Below, piece by piece: positions 11,651 to 23,126 of a stretch of DNA of 64,000 bases (position 1 is its first letter; each line of letters starts with the position of its first letter). The position numbers were made by a program, and so were the translations under genes. The notes under the pieces are model-generated. The model was not told the DNA's origin. It saw only the letters and a program-made list of their open reading frames with translations, and searched no databases. This DNA is from Neoceratodus forsteri (taxonomy: Eukaryota > Chordata > Ceratodontiformes > Ceratodontidae), in contig CM057452.1 in NCBI GenBank assembly GCA_016271365.2, positions 1,245,733,001-1,245,797,000 of the forward strand, read 5' to 3'.

Positions 11651-12937
11651 AAAGATGACACTTGTTTAAGGCTATTACCAGCGCTTGTATTGATATCAAG
11701 GGGGTATCGCCTGTGTTTGTTTTGCGAGCTGCAGAAAAGCATAGATTTAGTCTTTTTGTGGTTTAGAACCAGTTTATGTCTTGCGAACCAGTTTTCAACA
11801 GCAGAGAAAGCAAGCTGTAGCTTGTGAAGTAAGGGTTGTGGGTCCTTATGGGGGGTGAGAAGCACAGCATCATTTGCATAGAGGATAATTTGTTCTGGGC
11901 AGGATAGTGGAAGGGAGTTCAGGAAAAGGCTGAAAAGTAGTGGGCCCAGTATGGATCCCTGAGGGACACCTGAGCGAACAGGTTTGGAATCAGAAAGTAC
12001 GCCTGAGATTTTTACTCTTTGTGAGCGCTGGTCCAGGTAACTATTAAACCATGCAGTAGAGTCCTGGGAGAGCCCGGCATTCAGCAGCTGTTTAGTAAGC
12101 AGGCCATGGTGAACTGTGTCAAATGCCTTAGTCAAGTCAATGAATACAGCTCCGGTTAGATGACCTTTGTCCAACGAGTTGTGAAGGACTCCAGTGAATT
12201 CCATGAGGGCTGTTGATGTGCTGTGCCCTTGCCTGTACCCATGTTGCTGTGTACATAGGATGTTATATTTTTTCAGGTAGTCAGTAAGCTGGTCAGCAAC
12301 TATGCGCTCAAGGGCCTTGGGGGGTGTAATATAGAGATCGGCCCGTAGTTCCCCTATATGGACTTGTCGCCACTTTTAAAGACTGGAGTGACAATAGCAG
12401 ATTTCCATTTGCTTGGGAACTGACTGAGACTGATGGAGAGGTTCAAGATTCTGGTAAGCGGGCTCAATACCTCTTCAAGGGTGAGGGATAGCAATTTAAG
12501 GTCCAGTGAATCACCACTGGCTCCTGACTTCGAGATAGCCTTTGTTATGTATTTGCAGACATCATTTGCCTTGACTTTTTTGAAGTGGAAAGGCGGATGA
12601 TTTGAGGTGGTATGTAGAGAATTTGGAGCAGAGGAGTCAGTTTCGGAGAAAAAGTCTTGGGGGAAAACAGCACTGAGGTTGGTGAAGGCTGCATTGAGAG
12701 TATTGGCAATGACCATTGGGTCAAGAGTGGTGGCTCTGTCAGCAGTCAGTAGGGTTGGGGATGATTTGGACTGCTTCCTTGTGACTTCCCTAATATTGTC
12801 CCAAAAAGCTCTCCCATCTCCCCAAGTGTTGGTGAGGGATTCCTTGTAGTAGGTACTCTTCGTCTGTCGTATTTGTTTTGTACAGTTGTTGCGAGTCTGT
12901 TTGTAGATTTGAATGTCCTGGAATACCAGTGCCTCCA
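11651..12937 (-). pseudogene. Rex1-like LINE reverse transcriptase, split copy 1 (5' part)
   Basis: This is the minus-strand RT core of the element interrupted by the L1. The order is: linker with YYKESLTNTWGDGRAFWDNI; fingers with KSGASGDSLDLKLLSLTLEE and SKWKSAIVTPVFKSGDKSI; one break near 12,350-12,210; motif A as FIDLTKAFDTVHHGLLTKQL; motif B as SGVPQGSILGPLLFSLFLN; and the catalytic box as ILYANDAVLL (YAND instead of YADD, so one catalytic Asp is gone). The frame runs on to the L1 site. It is 5'-truncated near 12,937, with no endonuclease domain. The second copy at 62,387-63,900 matches it segment by segment. Confidence 0.9.
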
Positions 12938-15900
12938 ACTGACACATGCTGCTGTACTGTACATGGTGGTGGTAACAGGCACTCATACATGATCGATACA
13001 TGTGCCATGGGCTGTGTTGTGAGGTTATGCAGTGATTGTGACAGTGTGGGCATGTTATGTCTTTGCACGTATGTTCTAGGGCAGGTGACTTGCAACATAG
13101 TCCTGGGTGACCTACAACTGTGTTGGATGTGACCACAGTTTATACTGTCCATTTCAGCTGCAGACTTATCCATCATGTTATGATTCAGAGAGGACATGTG
13201 GATGTGTACCTGCTTTGGAGACCTAGGTGACCTAGGTTGCTGGGCCACACATCAGACATTGGTGTTCAAGACCGATACATGCGTTCCCTGAGTATGCTCC
13301 ACAGGTATGCATACCAGCTTCTTGCATGTGTAACTGGATGGGGGGGGTGAAGGGTGGTCATTTGGTGTGGTTGGCAGAATGCTTGTTGGTTTGTTGTTGT
13401 ATGTTGCAGCACTGTACTGATGTCAGGCTGGCATGGGGTGGCACTGTGGATCTGTATTCAGTTGCTTGCCTATATGGCATGAGTGATATGTGTGCATGAT
13501 GCATGCTGTCACGGCTAACTGTCCATTGATATGATGCAGATCCATGTTGCAGTCTGTGTGATGTTGTGCCGTTGTTGGGTCTGCATGGCATGTGGCTGAC
13601 CCCAAGCATTGTCATGTGTGCTAGGGTGACACTGGCTGTACATCGGTATCTCTCCTGTGTACACAGTGCTGCAGAGACACCATAATCTTAAGGAGTATGT
13701 AGTTACATGTGTGGATGTTGCATTCCCTTGACATTACTACCAGATGAGCCACGTGACTGAGGTGGACTGCCTGGGCCACTTTTGTGTCACCTCACACACT
13801 GGTGTGCATTGTGGCAGTCTACTGTGCAACACATGACTGCTCAGCAGTGAGATGTTGACAGGTCAGGCCCATATGGTGACTGCTGCAGTACAGTGTTCCT
13901 GGCATGACTACATTCATGCCTGCACACATACTCATACATGTACCTACTTATGGGGGGATGGTATGGATGGGGTTTACCCATGTCACAGAGACAGTCAGCA
14001 TGGAGACATCCCGAACAGCGACAGCCGCAGTGCCGACTGTCAGCATTGCAGTGTCGGGGATGCCTCCGTGCATCCAGCGGGGGGCTGCGCCCCCTGAACT
14101 CCCTCATATGGGGGGCTCCACCCCCACAATCCCCGGTCTCTAGGATTTTAACTCTGAATCGGAGTTGGACTGGGGGGGGGGCAAACACCCAGTGAGACAG
14201 TCCTGATCACCAAACAGACCACCACAGCGACAGGAGGATTTTGCCCGATTCCTGTCACTGTGGTGGTCTTCGCGATCTGGGAGTTGCTGCGGCAACGATA
14301 TACCACGGAAGGTGGTGGCTGTATGTTGTGTGGGGGAAGGCTTCCACTTTGTTGTACATGTTAGGATAGACTCCTTACAGGTGCACATTATCTATGTTTC
14401 ATGTGTCATGTTGTGTGCCACACAGCCATTGTTGACATGGATATGACACATGTATACCTCACATACTTCCCAATTATAGATTTGACAGTACACCATGGCA
14501 TGCAGTCTGAGTTACTGAGCTGTAGTGTTGGAAGGGTGTGAGATGTCCACACACAACACAGTATAGTACATGGCATCATAGCACAGGGACAGTAACATTG
14601 TATCCTGGGAGTGTAATGCTGTAGGTGACACACCTGGAACTTCATATGAAGTGTCTCTCACACACCACATGGCACATGACATAACAACAACAGGTGATCC
14701 AACCGAACTGCGCTGGAAAGGCGAATGGCGTGCCCTTTGTGCTGGGTCCCTGTATGGACACTTGTGTACCTATTTAATCTACTGACATCTCTGTTCTGAT
14801 ACCCCTGATATTGTCCTGCACCTTTTTGTGTAGTGTATTGCAGCTTTAGCTGCATTGCAGTCAGCAAACTAATGTTGCACATGCAGTGGTGGGTGACACG
14901 TTAGGATGTCACTCTTCATGTTGGGAGTGGCGTTGCACTGCAACTGTCTTGTTGGATCATGTGGCAGGGGCCAGTACAGTGGAGGTATACCCTATTGCCT
15001 GGGACACACACAGACATTTGTCATGTGGAAGGGGAGGAGTATTGTACAGTGAGAACATGTGTCGTGGGTGGTGGGATTTGTGCAGACTCTGTGTGCAAGG
15101 ATGTCATTCATCCTCCATCAGCTGTTTTGGATGCTAGATATGAGCGACAGTGGTACTTATATGTCCTCACCACAGAGCACATCTGTGACATGTGTGTTGC
15201 ACCTGCTACAGTGTGAAATGCTTCACATAACCATTTTCCACTGTGGTCATATGGCATTACACATCACTGTAAACATCAGGACACAGTTTGTACCTGTTAA
15301 TTGCAGCATTTGCATTCAAGGGTTACATGTGATGACGCGTGCATTTGCTGCTACTCTGTCATGCATGGTGGCTGTGGTGGGCCATTCTGTGTCCACTGCA
15401 CTGTGATGCACATCATATTTACCCATATGGTACCATCAGTGTGTCAACATGGTCTGCACATCCTGCAGGATGCCAATGTTCCCTTGGGTTGTGCCTTGCC
15501 ACCGCTGGTGACGCAATGTGTGATGATGTACATGTGTATCGTATCTATGATGGGACAACTACTGCCACCCATGACACACTTGTTACCTTTGTGTTGTCAA
15601 TATGTGACTGAAAGGACATACATAATTGACCCCAGAATGGCAATTAGTTACACAGCATTGCTAACACTATGTAGCACGGAATCCAGTGTTACCTTTACTA
15701 TATCTTTGTGCTGTCAGTTGACACTGGTTGACACATGTTGTCATCTGTCTGTTGTTGGTGTGGACATCATTGGGTGATATGATGATGTTCAGTGTAAGTA
15801 TGCTGCCATTGTCACTTGTGTATGCTCCATGCAGTACTCCAACACACTGGGGATATCTTGGCTCACAGGCACCTCACACTGCGTGGTCTCACTGTCATGC

Positions 15901-18232
15901 GGGGCATATCTGGGAACAGGGTTGTTCCCATTTACATTGCTCACCACCATGAACGTGACAGCCATTTGCCCATGCTGATTCCTTTCCTGGTAAGATAATT
16001 GTGGATGGTGAATCTGACATTCCTGTAGGGTCATGCAATGTTTTCAACAGTTGTTTTGGCATTGGTGTCATTGTAACATTTTGCTGTCACTGTTCAACAT
16101 ACACCGGTGTTATTGGAGTGATGGTTGTGGACCTTACTTATTTTCAGTCTGCTCATTGTTGGGTACAATAGCAGTGTGGGACCCCTGCATCCGACACATA
16201 GTGAGTGTTCATCATCACTGCAGCCACACACATTCAGTCATGCAATATTACACAGAGGGCACTACATTATGTGCCTCATGGTGTTACTGTTAGCTGCACA
16301 ATGGCATGCCATGGTGCTGTGTACCATTGGGCAACTGATTTGGCATGGCGTGTGTCATCGACAGCCACTGGTGATTACATGTGTGTGTAGAGGGTCACAT
16401 GTGCCATGGCCAGACATTACCTACCCCAGCCGTGCAGTGCCCATCTCATGATTTTGTACTGGCTCCATGTGCACAACATGGGTTCACTCCTTATGCACAG
16501 TCAGGAGTGATTACTTGCTATCTGAGGCCAGGGTCCCAGTATGCCAGTAAACGTGCATTTCCCTTTGCGAGCAGTGCATTGCCTAATGCCTCTGGCATGC
16601 CTTTCACTCTTATGGGTGACATCTGTCTCATACACACAACACAACACAACATGGCACATGACACATGTTTGACCCCTCTCCTCCCCCACATACATTCATG
16701 TACAGCATCATGTCATATGGCCACCCCCACACACGTGACCCCCGGATATGCTTTTGCCACCACTGTAGTCCTATAGTACATGCCACATGTGGTACATAGC
16801 AGTCCCGGGGGGGGGCATGTGCACACTGGCATGGGAACATCTCTGGTGGATCCCACAGTGGTATCACATCCCTACTTCTGCATTGCTCACCCTCCCCCAC
16901 ACACAGACATGTATTGAACTGTGTCATGTGGTGTCATCTGTACATAGCGGAATGTGTGACACGTATCATTATCGCTGCTGAGTCACACAGTACATGATGT
17001 GTTCCAGCCCGGGGCACCAGTGGCCGCTGCATCTACAGCTGTTCATGCTGCATTGCCGTCTCATGCTTGTGTGACACACCTGAACTGCACAGTACCACTA
17101 CTACCATGTGACATTGTCCTGGGGTACCATCCCCTCATTGCAGTGGTCTGCAGGCCCCACTCATGGACTGGGTCTGCCCTCTACAACATGGCCAGTCCAG
17201 CACTGGAGGGTGTGTGTCATGGCTCACCATGTCGGTTTCAGGACAGTTCACCATGCCATGGTTGGCATCCATTCTCATTACAGTGATGGCTGACTGGTAT
17301 GTAGGCTACTGACAATGTTTGCTGGGGTATGGACATGCACACTGCTCATTGAATTAGATGTGTATGTTCTGCAGTACGTGTGTTGCGTGTGTGGCATTGT
17401 TGTATGTACAGGCTGCATGTGATGCACTACATGTGCAACATGGGAGGGAACAGCACCCCTGTTGATCTTGTGTTACCCTGCCACAGTCATGTCCACTGTT
17501 ATGATGAGTCAGTGGCTCTCACTCCCTTATGTCTGAACGTATGTACACGGTACTGTGGGGCATTGCCTTCCTTATCATGGGTAGCGTGTGTGTCTGACAT
17601 AGCTCACTATGAAGGGGTGTGGAGCCTTGCATTTGGTGGGCTGTGATTCCACTGTGGGATCTGCCACACGTTGTACTGCCAGTGTGCAGGATGCATCACT
17701 GGTGACGGGGGAGTCCCTGCTGCACCCTTTGACCACCAGATACATCAGACCCACACATGGGATGCTTGCTGTACACAAGAGTGATTGACAACTACAGGGA
17801 CTACATGATATTGGTCTGCAACACATGGCACTGTCACCAAGACAGTGCCGTTCTGCACTGCCTAGTGCATAGTACATATGTCAGGTCACCCATATGCGTT
17901 ATGTTTCTCCTATCCAGGTACACCTCAACAGTGTAGACCATACTTTGATAACTTCCGGATGGGTATATGTGCATGTACACATGACACGTCCATAGTGTTT
18001 CACACCACACAAGGGACCTACATGTTGTGTCTGCCATGTTGTGCACACCTGTCTCTGTCCTGCTTGTGTAGTGGGCTTCATATCAGGACAGATCTCTATT
18101 TCTGGGTCTGGTGCTCTGCCACCTGTGGTGCTATGTGTGTCACATCCAGTGTGCCATGACCTGTTGGGTACCTACCTGATGTGCTATGCTCCATTTGGGC
18201 CTTTGTACCTGGAATACATTCTTGCGGTTTAT
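12938..18232. other. TG/CA-rich CpG-depleted tract, middle part
   Basis: The base texture of 1-4,464 resumes: dense TGTG, CATG and CACA, and very few CG. Frames up to 158 codons (15,301-15,777) give Cys/His/Met-rich translations without motifs, and I do not call them genes. The exception in composition is 14,000-14,340, described separately. Poly-G runs of 9-10 bases occur at about 14,172 and 16,805. Confidence 0.55.
14005..14340. repeat. GC-rich insert with strong hairpin, MITE-like
   Basis: CG dinucleotides and G/C runs become common only here. 14,075-14,100 reads GCGGGGGGCTGCGCCCCCTG, a small palindrome, followed by GGGGGGCTCCACCCCC. Next comes a near-perfect stem: 14,216-14,235 pairs with 14,250-14,269 (AGACCACCACAGCGACAGGA against its complement, one mismatch) around a 14-base loop. 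Stem plus composition suggest a small non-autonomous element inserted in the older tract. I could not fix its ends. Confidence 0.55.
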
Positions 18233-18261
18233 CCATAACCCATAACCCATAACCCATAACA
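18233..18261. repeat. CCATAAC heptamer repeat
   Basis: Four head-to-tail copies of the 7-base unit CCATAAC lie just before the C-rich LINE tail. It is not the vertebrate telomere unit. Confidence 0.8.
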
Positions 18262-18622
18262 TCCATAACACTTTTCCCTCAATAAGGCCCCCTGGCTGCA
18301 CTGTCTCCCACCCTCGTCCACCTCCCCCCCATATCTCCACTCCTGCCCCTGCCCCAACCACCTCCCGTACTCCCCCTTACTCCCTGCACTTCCTTCCCCT
18401 TGATCTCCTACCCTCACTTCCCCCATCACCCACTCCCCCTTCCCTTGTCTTGCCCATAGCTCAAGTCTTTGTTCTGGCTATTACATGTCTGTAAGTCAAT
18501 GACTATATGTTTGTAACTCAAAATGATGACTGTTGCACACGCTGACGTGGAACCTTTGTAAAAGAGCCTCTGCTCAAAGGTATTGTAATCCTAGATTGAA
18601 ATAAATAAATAAAATAAAATGG
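18262..18622 (+). mobile_element. Rex1-like LINE 3' tail, plus orientation
   Basis: This is a severely 5'-truncated insertion of the same family as 4,465-5,427 and 61,205-64,000, in the opposite orientation. It holds a pyrimidine-rich 3' UTR (18,290-18,460), then the family signature GACGTGGAACCTTTGTAAAA and AAAGGTATTGTAATCC, and ends in an AAATAAAT tail at 18,598-18,622. No coding sequence is retained. Confidence 0.85.
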
Positions 18623-19023
18623 ATATTCCTAACATTGTGGTTGCATTCCTTTTGGGCTTACAGCCACATGTGTGAGTGACCATGACTTGACAGTTACACT
18701 GCTGTACAGCAGGTCGACACCATGTCAGCCCAGTGTAGGTCACAGCTGTGCAGTGTTCCAGTGGCCAGAGGCATACTGTGCTGGCAACAACCCTGGGACA
18801 TCCAGAAGGTTGTGACCATGTCTTGGCCACTGTGGTGTCTACTGCTGTCACATCATCTGTATCTGTTGTGCCCTCCATGGTATTGTTGTATGCTGGGTTG
18901 TGTGTTCTGTTCCTCTCAACTACACCATCTGTCCCCACACATTGTGGTACTCCTGTCTGGACATGGTGTACCCTCAGGGACAGATTCCCTATGTTTGAAT
19001 AGCATGTCTGTACACAGAATTTG

Positions 19024-19431
19024 TCACACAACAGACAGACTGGTGCATGGGCACCTGCCACTTACCTGTTCATTCAGCGTCTTCCATGCAGCCGTGTTAC
19101 ATTGCTGTGCTGTACCATCACATAGGGTGGGGATGCCATCATTCACATTGGTGCTCAGTTTTGTCCTCCAAGTCGATACGGCGGTCAGCACTAGATCTAG
19201 TTTACATTTGTAGCCAGCAGCCCACTGATTGTAGTTTACAAAGTCATCTGGCGCATTGAAGTGCACACCACATATGACACTGGTTTTAGTACCGGTTGGC
19301 CACTTTTTATGTGTGGTTGTCACAAATGTGTCCCACTGTTTATGAAGCCGCTCATCTTTGGGCCAGTGATGCAGGCTGACATTGTCCGCATTTGTGTTGC
19401 CGCACCCACCCACCACACAATGTTTCGGCAT
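19024..19431 (-). CDS. THAP zinc-finger domain protein, transposase-like
   Basis: THAP domains are C2CH zinc-binding DNA-binding modules found in P-element/THAP9 and Kolobok transposases and in host THAP proteins. This 135-codon frame starts MPKHCVVGGC and has C5-x4-C10-x43-C54-x2-H57, which fits the THAP spacing. It also has conserved Pro24, Trp33 and Phe58, then DDFVNY and GYKCKLD. The C-terminal AVPT-type box reads TAVSTW at residues 83-88, with Ser for Pro. The domain is complete by about residue 90. The remaining 45 residues show no RNase H or other catalytic motif, and the frame stops at 19,024. It may be the first exon of a longer, decayed transposase or a stand-alone remnant. The ATG precedes the first Cys by the usual four residues, which supports this start. 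Confidence 0.75.
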   Translation of the reverse strand: MPKHCVVGGCGNTNADNVSLHHWPKDERLHKQWDTFVTTTHKKWPTGTKTSVICGVHFNAPDDFVNYNQWAAGYKCKLDLVLTAVSTWRTKLSTNVNDGIPTLCDGTAQQCNTAAWKTLNEQVSGRCPCTSLSVV

Positions 19432-20829
19432 GGTACAGGGTACGGGGGGGGGGGATGCACAATCAGCAGGTGTGACTGCTTTGCAACCACCTGCTAGATG
19501 GGCATAGGGAGTGCATGTACTTCAGGTTTTGCAAGGTTACTGCTGGAAGTGTGCCAGTTGCGCTCTGTTTCAGGGACATACACATAGGGCTACAGATGTG
19601 TGTGGCACTGCACTCCATCCTCTGGACCCTCTACAGTGCTCCTGCTTATTATACTGTTGAGCTGTGGGGCAGTGTTGGCACAGTAGCACTATATGTACTA
19701 GCTCATGTCTTACCATGATGTTTGCTGAGGGAGGGTGTGGCACTATCCCTATCCATTGGTTTCACTGGCTCACACAATGTGACCACTGTACAGATACATG
19801 CCTCTGTTTGTACAGTCACATCCACACCACAGGTACCTGAACTGTTCAGCACTGTGGGTAGTATCACAGGGGACATGCCCAGGTGTACTGCTTTGACACA
19901 GTGGACACACAAGCATGTGGTGCAGTTGTGGGGTGTCCTGCCTGGGCGTTGTGCACATGTGGGTTTTCTACACACCTGTTCTGTACATATCCTATGCTTC
20001 CACACTGCAATACCCTGTTGTCAGTGTCTGCAGTGTGATGGCAACACTTTGTGTGTTGCTGGCAGCATTTGGGTGTAGTGTACATAGGAGTGGGGTGGCC
20101 TGGGAGACTCAGGGTGTTGTGCACTTGCTGTGACCTTCCTTGTCCACTGGTCATGTCGGTACGTGTGTCGTACTGTGGCTGTACACAGGTGTGTATCCTT
20201 GTGTGTCTGTAATGTGCTTCCACAACAGTACAGTGTGCTCAGTGTCCACAGTGGGGTGCCAGGTTGTGGGCTGCTGCTGTTAGTTGTCAGCATGAGTGCG
20301 ACTCACACATGGGTGTGCACTGTTCTGGATGTGTGGGAGTGGGCATGATGTCCACAATATTGCTCAAGCGATGCCCACGTTTCCTTACGCTGCTGGTGTA
20401 CACTGGGAGCTTTCCTACACTGCCCCTTTGTGGTTCTGCTTTGCTTCCAGAACAACACACCCTGTTGCTGTCATGTCTGCAGTGGTGTGCTGGCTGTTTG
20501 TGTGGTTCTCTAACTTGGCAGTGCTTCATTCTAGTAGATAATTGAGTGTGGGTGTGCTGGTGGACGGATGTTGCGCCCCCTTTCTGGGCCACTGCCCAGA
20601 TATGTTTCTTGCACTGTCAGTGTGTGACTGGCCTTTTCTGGTGTGCCCTTCAGCAGGACTCCTGTTTCTCCCTACTGCACTACAGTTTTGCTTGTGTCTC
20701 TGGTGGGGTTGAGACACTTTGAGGTTTGCTGTCAGGCTGCAGCGTTTCTGGGCAGGTGACACATGTATGCAGTGTGCTATAACCGGGTCTGCCATTGCTG
20801 TGACTACACGGTTGCTCAGCAACAGCGCT

Positions 20830-20995
20830 GGTCATGCTGCCTTTTATTCTTTTGGCTGTCCATCCTTTTCCGCTGATGTCACCTTGCGTATTCACTTTTT
20901 GACGTCTTTGCGGTGCTCTCGTGAGATTTGCGGTCATTCCAGCTGACATCCTGTTTTTGTGATCGGCGATCGAGTATGGCCATTTACTGTTCATA
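20830..20995. promoter_or_regulatory. CpG-rich patch upstream of the THAP frame
   Basis: About ten CG dinucleotides cluster here (GCGTA, GACGT, GCGGT, TCGTG, TCGGCGATCGAG) in a surrounding that is almost CpG-free. It lies about 1.4 kb upstream of the THAP start in the minus direction. An unmethylated promoter patch is one explanation; an unrelated young insertion is another. Confidence 0.3.
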
Positions 20996-21200
20996 TTTAC
21001 ATTCCTTCCATGATGCTTTGGTTGCAGGACACTATATGGCTTCATTTCTGCTGGCATCAGGGGACTACTGCTGTGGGGGCCATCATCTACATTACAGGTA
21101 GGCAGCTGCTCTTTAATCTGGTTCAATGTCATTTGGCATCCATCTGTATCCCCTTCCCTGGGATAAGGCTGAAAATAGGCAGAATTGTCTAGTCCTCTTT

Positions 21201-21770
21201 TCCCAATCAATAAAAACTAAAATAAATATATTAGGATCCAATATCACCCTTACCCTAACCTTTCCCCAGCACCCAAGCATTGTGATGAAAAGATGACCAT
21301 CACAACTCAACCTCCTACACAATCTGCAGCTTTCTAATGAATGAATGCGCTTGTGTTCTTTCTGTAATAGTAAACCCAGATAGGCATGTGATCAGTTCTT
21401 TTGACCATTACAGGGATAATGTGGTAGTCTGTAGAAGAAGCTGTCTTTTTGTCACACTACTTGGGTGCTGAAGGAGGGAGGAGAGGGGATACGGGTGCTG
21501 CCAGGATTTGGGAGTGTTATGGTTCTGAGAGGATATTCCATTGTAACACACACCAGCATTTTTTTCTTAAAAACATAGCATCCAGGTGTGGGGATGGGCT
21601 GTGCCAGTCATTGTCCACTGTGGGATGAAAAATAATATGTTGCACAATATTGTGTGGGTGCTGGGGGGGGGAGGAGGGTGGGATCATGGTGCAAACAACA
21701 AGTAGGGGGGAACGAGGGTAAATGTTTCATGGTTGAGGCCAATCAAGAGTGTGGAAGATGTGTATATGTA
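21201..21770. other. unassigned spacer
   Basis: AT-richer sequence with a G run at about 21,665 and no repeat signature or frame that I recognise. Confidence 0.5.
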
Positions 21771-23010
21771 TTTTTTTATTTTAATTTAATTGGTAATGAA
21801 CAGTAGTTCTTGAATATGAAAACCCCCTATTCGGGGAGCCCTACTGTTCATGGTATTTGGGAAATACAGTTTAGTCCCTGCACACCCCTAGTTGTAGCTA
21901 CAGCCCTAAACCCAATCCCAGATGCTCTGGGCACCATACAAGTACCGAATACTAAAAATAAAACAGTAAAATTACAATAATTATTTAAATAAACAACATA
22001 AGAAAATAAATAAAGCCTAAAATAAGGACTGTAGCTAGGATGGACTAACCCAAAGAAAGATCTAATACAGAGTGTCTGGGAAGGCCTGGCTAAACAAGTG
22101 GGTCATTAGGTGGGTTTTACACACTTCAACCAAAGAGGCCTCCCATACAGATGGCTGAAGCGAATTCCACAGGACGAGGCCGGTGACACTAAAGGCTCTG
22201 TTGCTGGCAGATTTCAACCTCATCCTGGGAATTGCAAGGAGGCCCTTATCAGAGGAGCAGAGGGAGCAGACTGAGGTAGCAGGGGTCAGAAGGTCAGACA
22301 AGTATCCAGGACCCAACCTATGTAGGGTCTTAAAGGTGAGCAAACCCACCTTAAAGAGGACCCTCCATCTGACCAGCAGCTAGTGCAGTTCACGCAGTAC
22401 TGGGGTGATGTGACAGTATTTAGACTGTCCCGTCAAAAACCTGGCAGCTGCGTTCTGCATTAGCTGCAGTCTATGAAGGGTACCTCCTGAGACCCCAAGA
22501 TAGAGCGTATTACAGTAGTCAAGCCTTGATGTCATGAAGGTATGTACCAAGGTGGGGAGGTCCAGGGGTGGAACTAGGGGCTTGATTCTGGCGATATTCC
22601 TCAGATGGTAAAAGCTGGTCTGGACAACAGATGACACCTGAGCCTCAAATATCAATCTGCTGTCAGAGGTCACACCAAGATCGAACACTCTAGAGGAGGC
22701 CTTCAATGGCACAGACCTCAGAAACAAACCTGTATCTGTGCCAGAGGCCATCCTATCATGCCCTCTGTTTGACTCCACAACCAGTACCTCCGTCTTATTG
22801 GGATTCAGTTGCAACCAGCTGGAGATCATCCAGTCATTGATCTCGGCAAGGCTTTTATTTAGCACTTCCACCACACTGGATATCCCAGGCACAAAGGAAA
22901 AATACAGCTGGGTATCATCCACATAGAAATGAAAACGCAACCTGTGTCTTCCTAATGAGCTCTCTCAGGGGCAGCATGTACACAGCAAACAACACTGGTG
23001 ACAGGACCAT
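21771..23010 (-). mobile_element. L2 LINE, 5'-truncated
   Basis: A minus-strand L2 element. The left edge is T/A-rich (tail side), followed by a 3' UTR to about 22,060, then the RT C-terminus. It is truncated inside the RT near 23,010, where VYMLPLRELI-like codons (22,955-23,000) mark the segment just before the catalytic box. CR1 is excluded by the SSVVQTSFYHLRNIARIKPL block, which is characteristic of L2. Confidence 0.85.
22062..22940 (-). pseudogene. L2 reverse transcriptase, C-terminal half
   Basis: The minus frame from 22,940 starts around the catalytic box, FHFYVDDTQLYFSF (YVDD in place of the common YADD). It goes on with WLQLNPNKTEVLVV, VFDLGVTSDSRLIF, VVQTSFYHLRNIARIKPLVP, TSRLDYCNTLYLG and RLQLMQNAAARFLTG, all canonical L2 order. 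After a frame break near 22,375 the C-terminus continues as LLTFKTLHRLGPGYLSDLLT and AFSVTGLVLWNSLQPSVWEA down to 22,062. The fingers and endonuclease are missing. Confidence 0.88.
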
Positions 23011-23126
23011 GTTAGTTAACAAACTGCTTTGGCTCCATTTGGCTACTGATCTTGACAATGTTGCCATAGAGTTCTTCAAGCATGATCTCTGTGTTATGAA
23101 CTTTCCAAATATATTTTCAGAATATA

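Larger units (their letters stand above)
18623..21200. other. TG/CA-rich tract, right part
   Basis: This continues the texture of 12,938-18,232 and carries the THAP frame. CG dinucleotides reappear around 19,150-19,440 and 20,830-20,990. The texture ends near 21,200 with AATAAAAACTAAAATAAATA. Other frames here (for example 20,680-21,210 minus, 176 codons; 18,591-19,061 minus, 156 codons) show no family motif. Confidence 0.55.

Noticed and set aside
4465..12937. Target-site duplication for the Rex1-like copy 1
   Set aside because: Flanks (GGTGCTGGAC on the left, CCAACTGACA on the right) show no convincing repeat, so none is claimed.
15301..15777. 158-codon open frame and many other 60-130-codon frames on both strands in the TG/CA-rich tract
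   Set aside because: Translations are Cys/His/Met-rich, overlap on both strands, and contain no family motif. The base bias (few TAA/TAG) explains their length.
18233..18261. CCATAAC repeats and the CCCTAT repeats at 32,250 considered as interstitial telomeric DNA
   Set aside because: Neither matches the vertebrate TTAGGG unit or its complement.
20680..21210. 176-codon minus frame upstream of the THAP domain
   Set aside because: Mixed polar composition, but no motif I can name; it overlaps the CpG patch and plus-strand frames. Kept only as context for the THAP finding.
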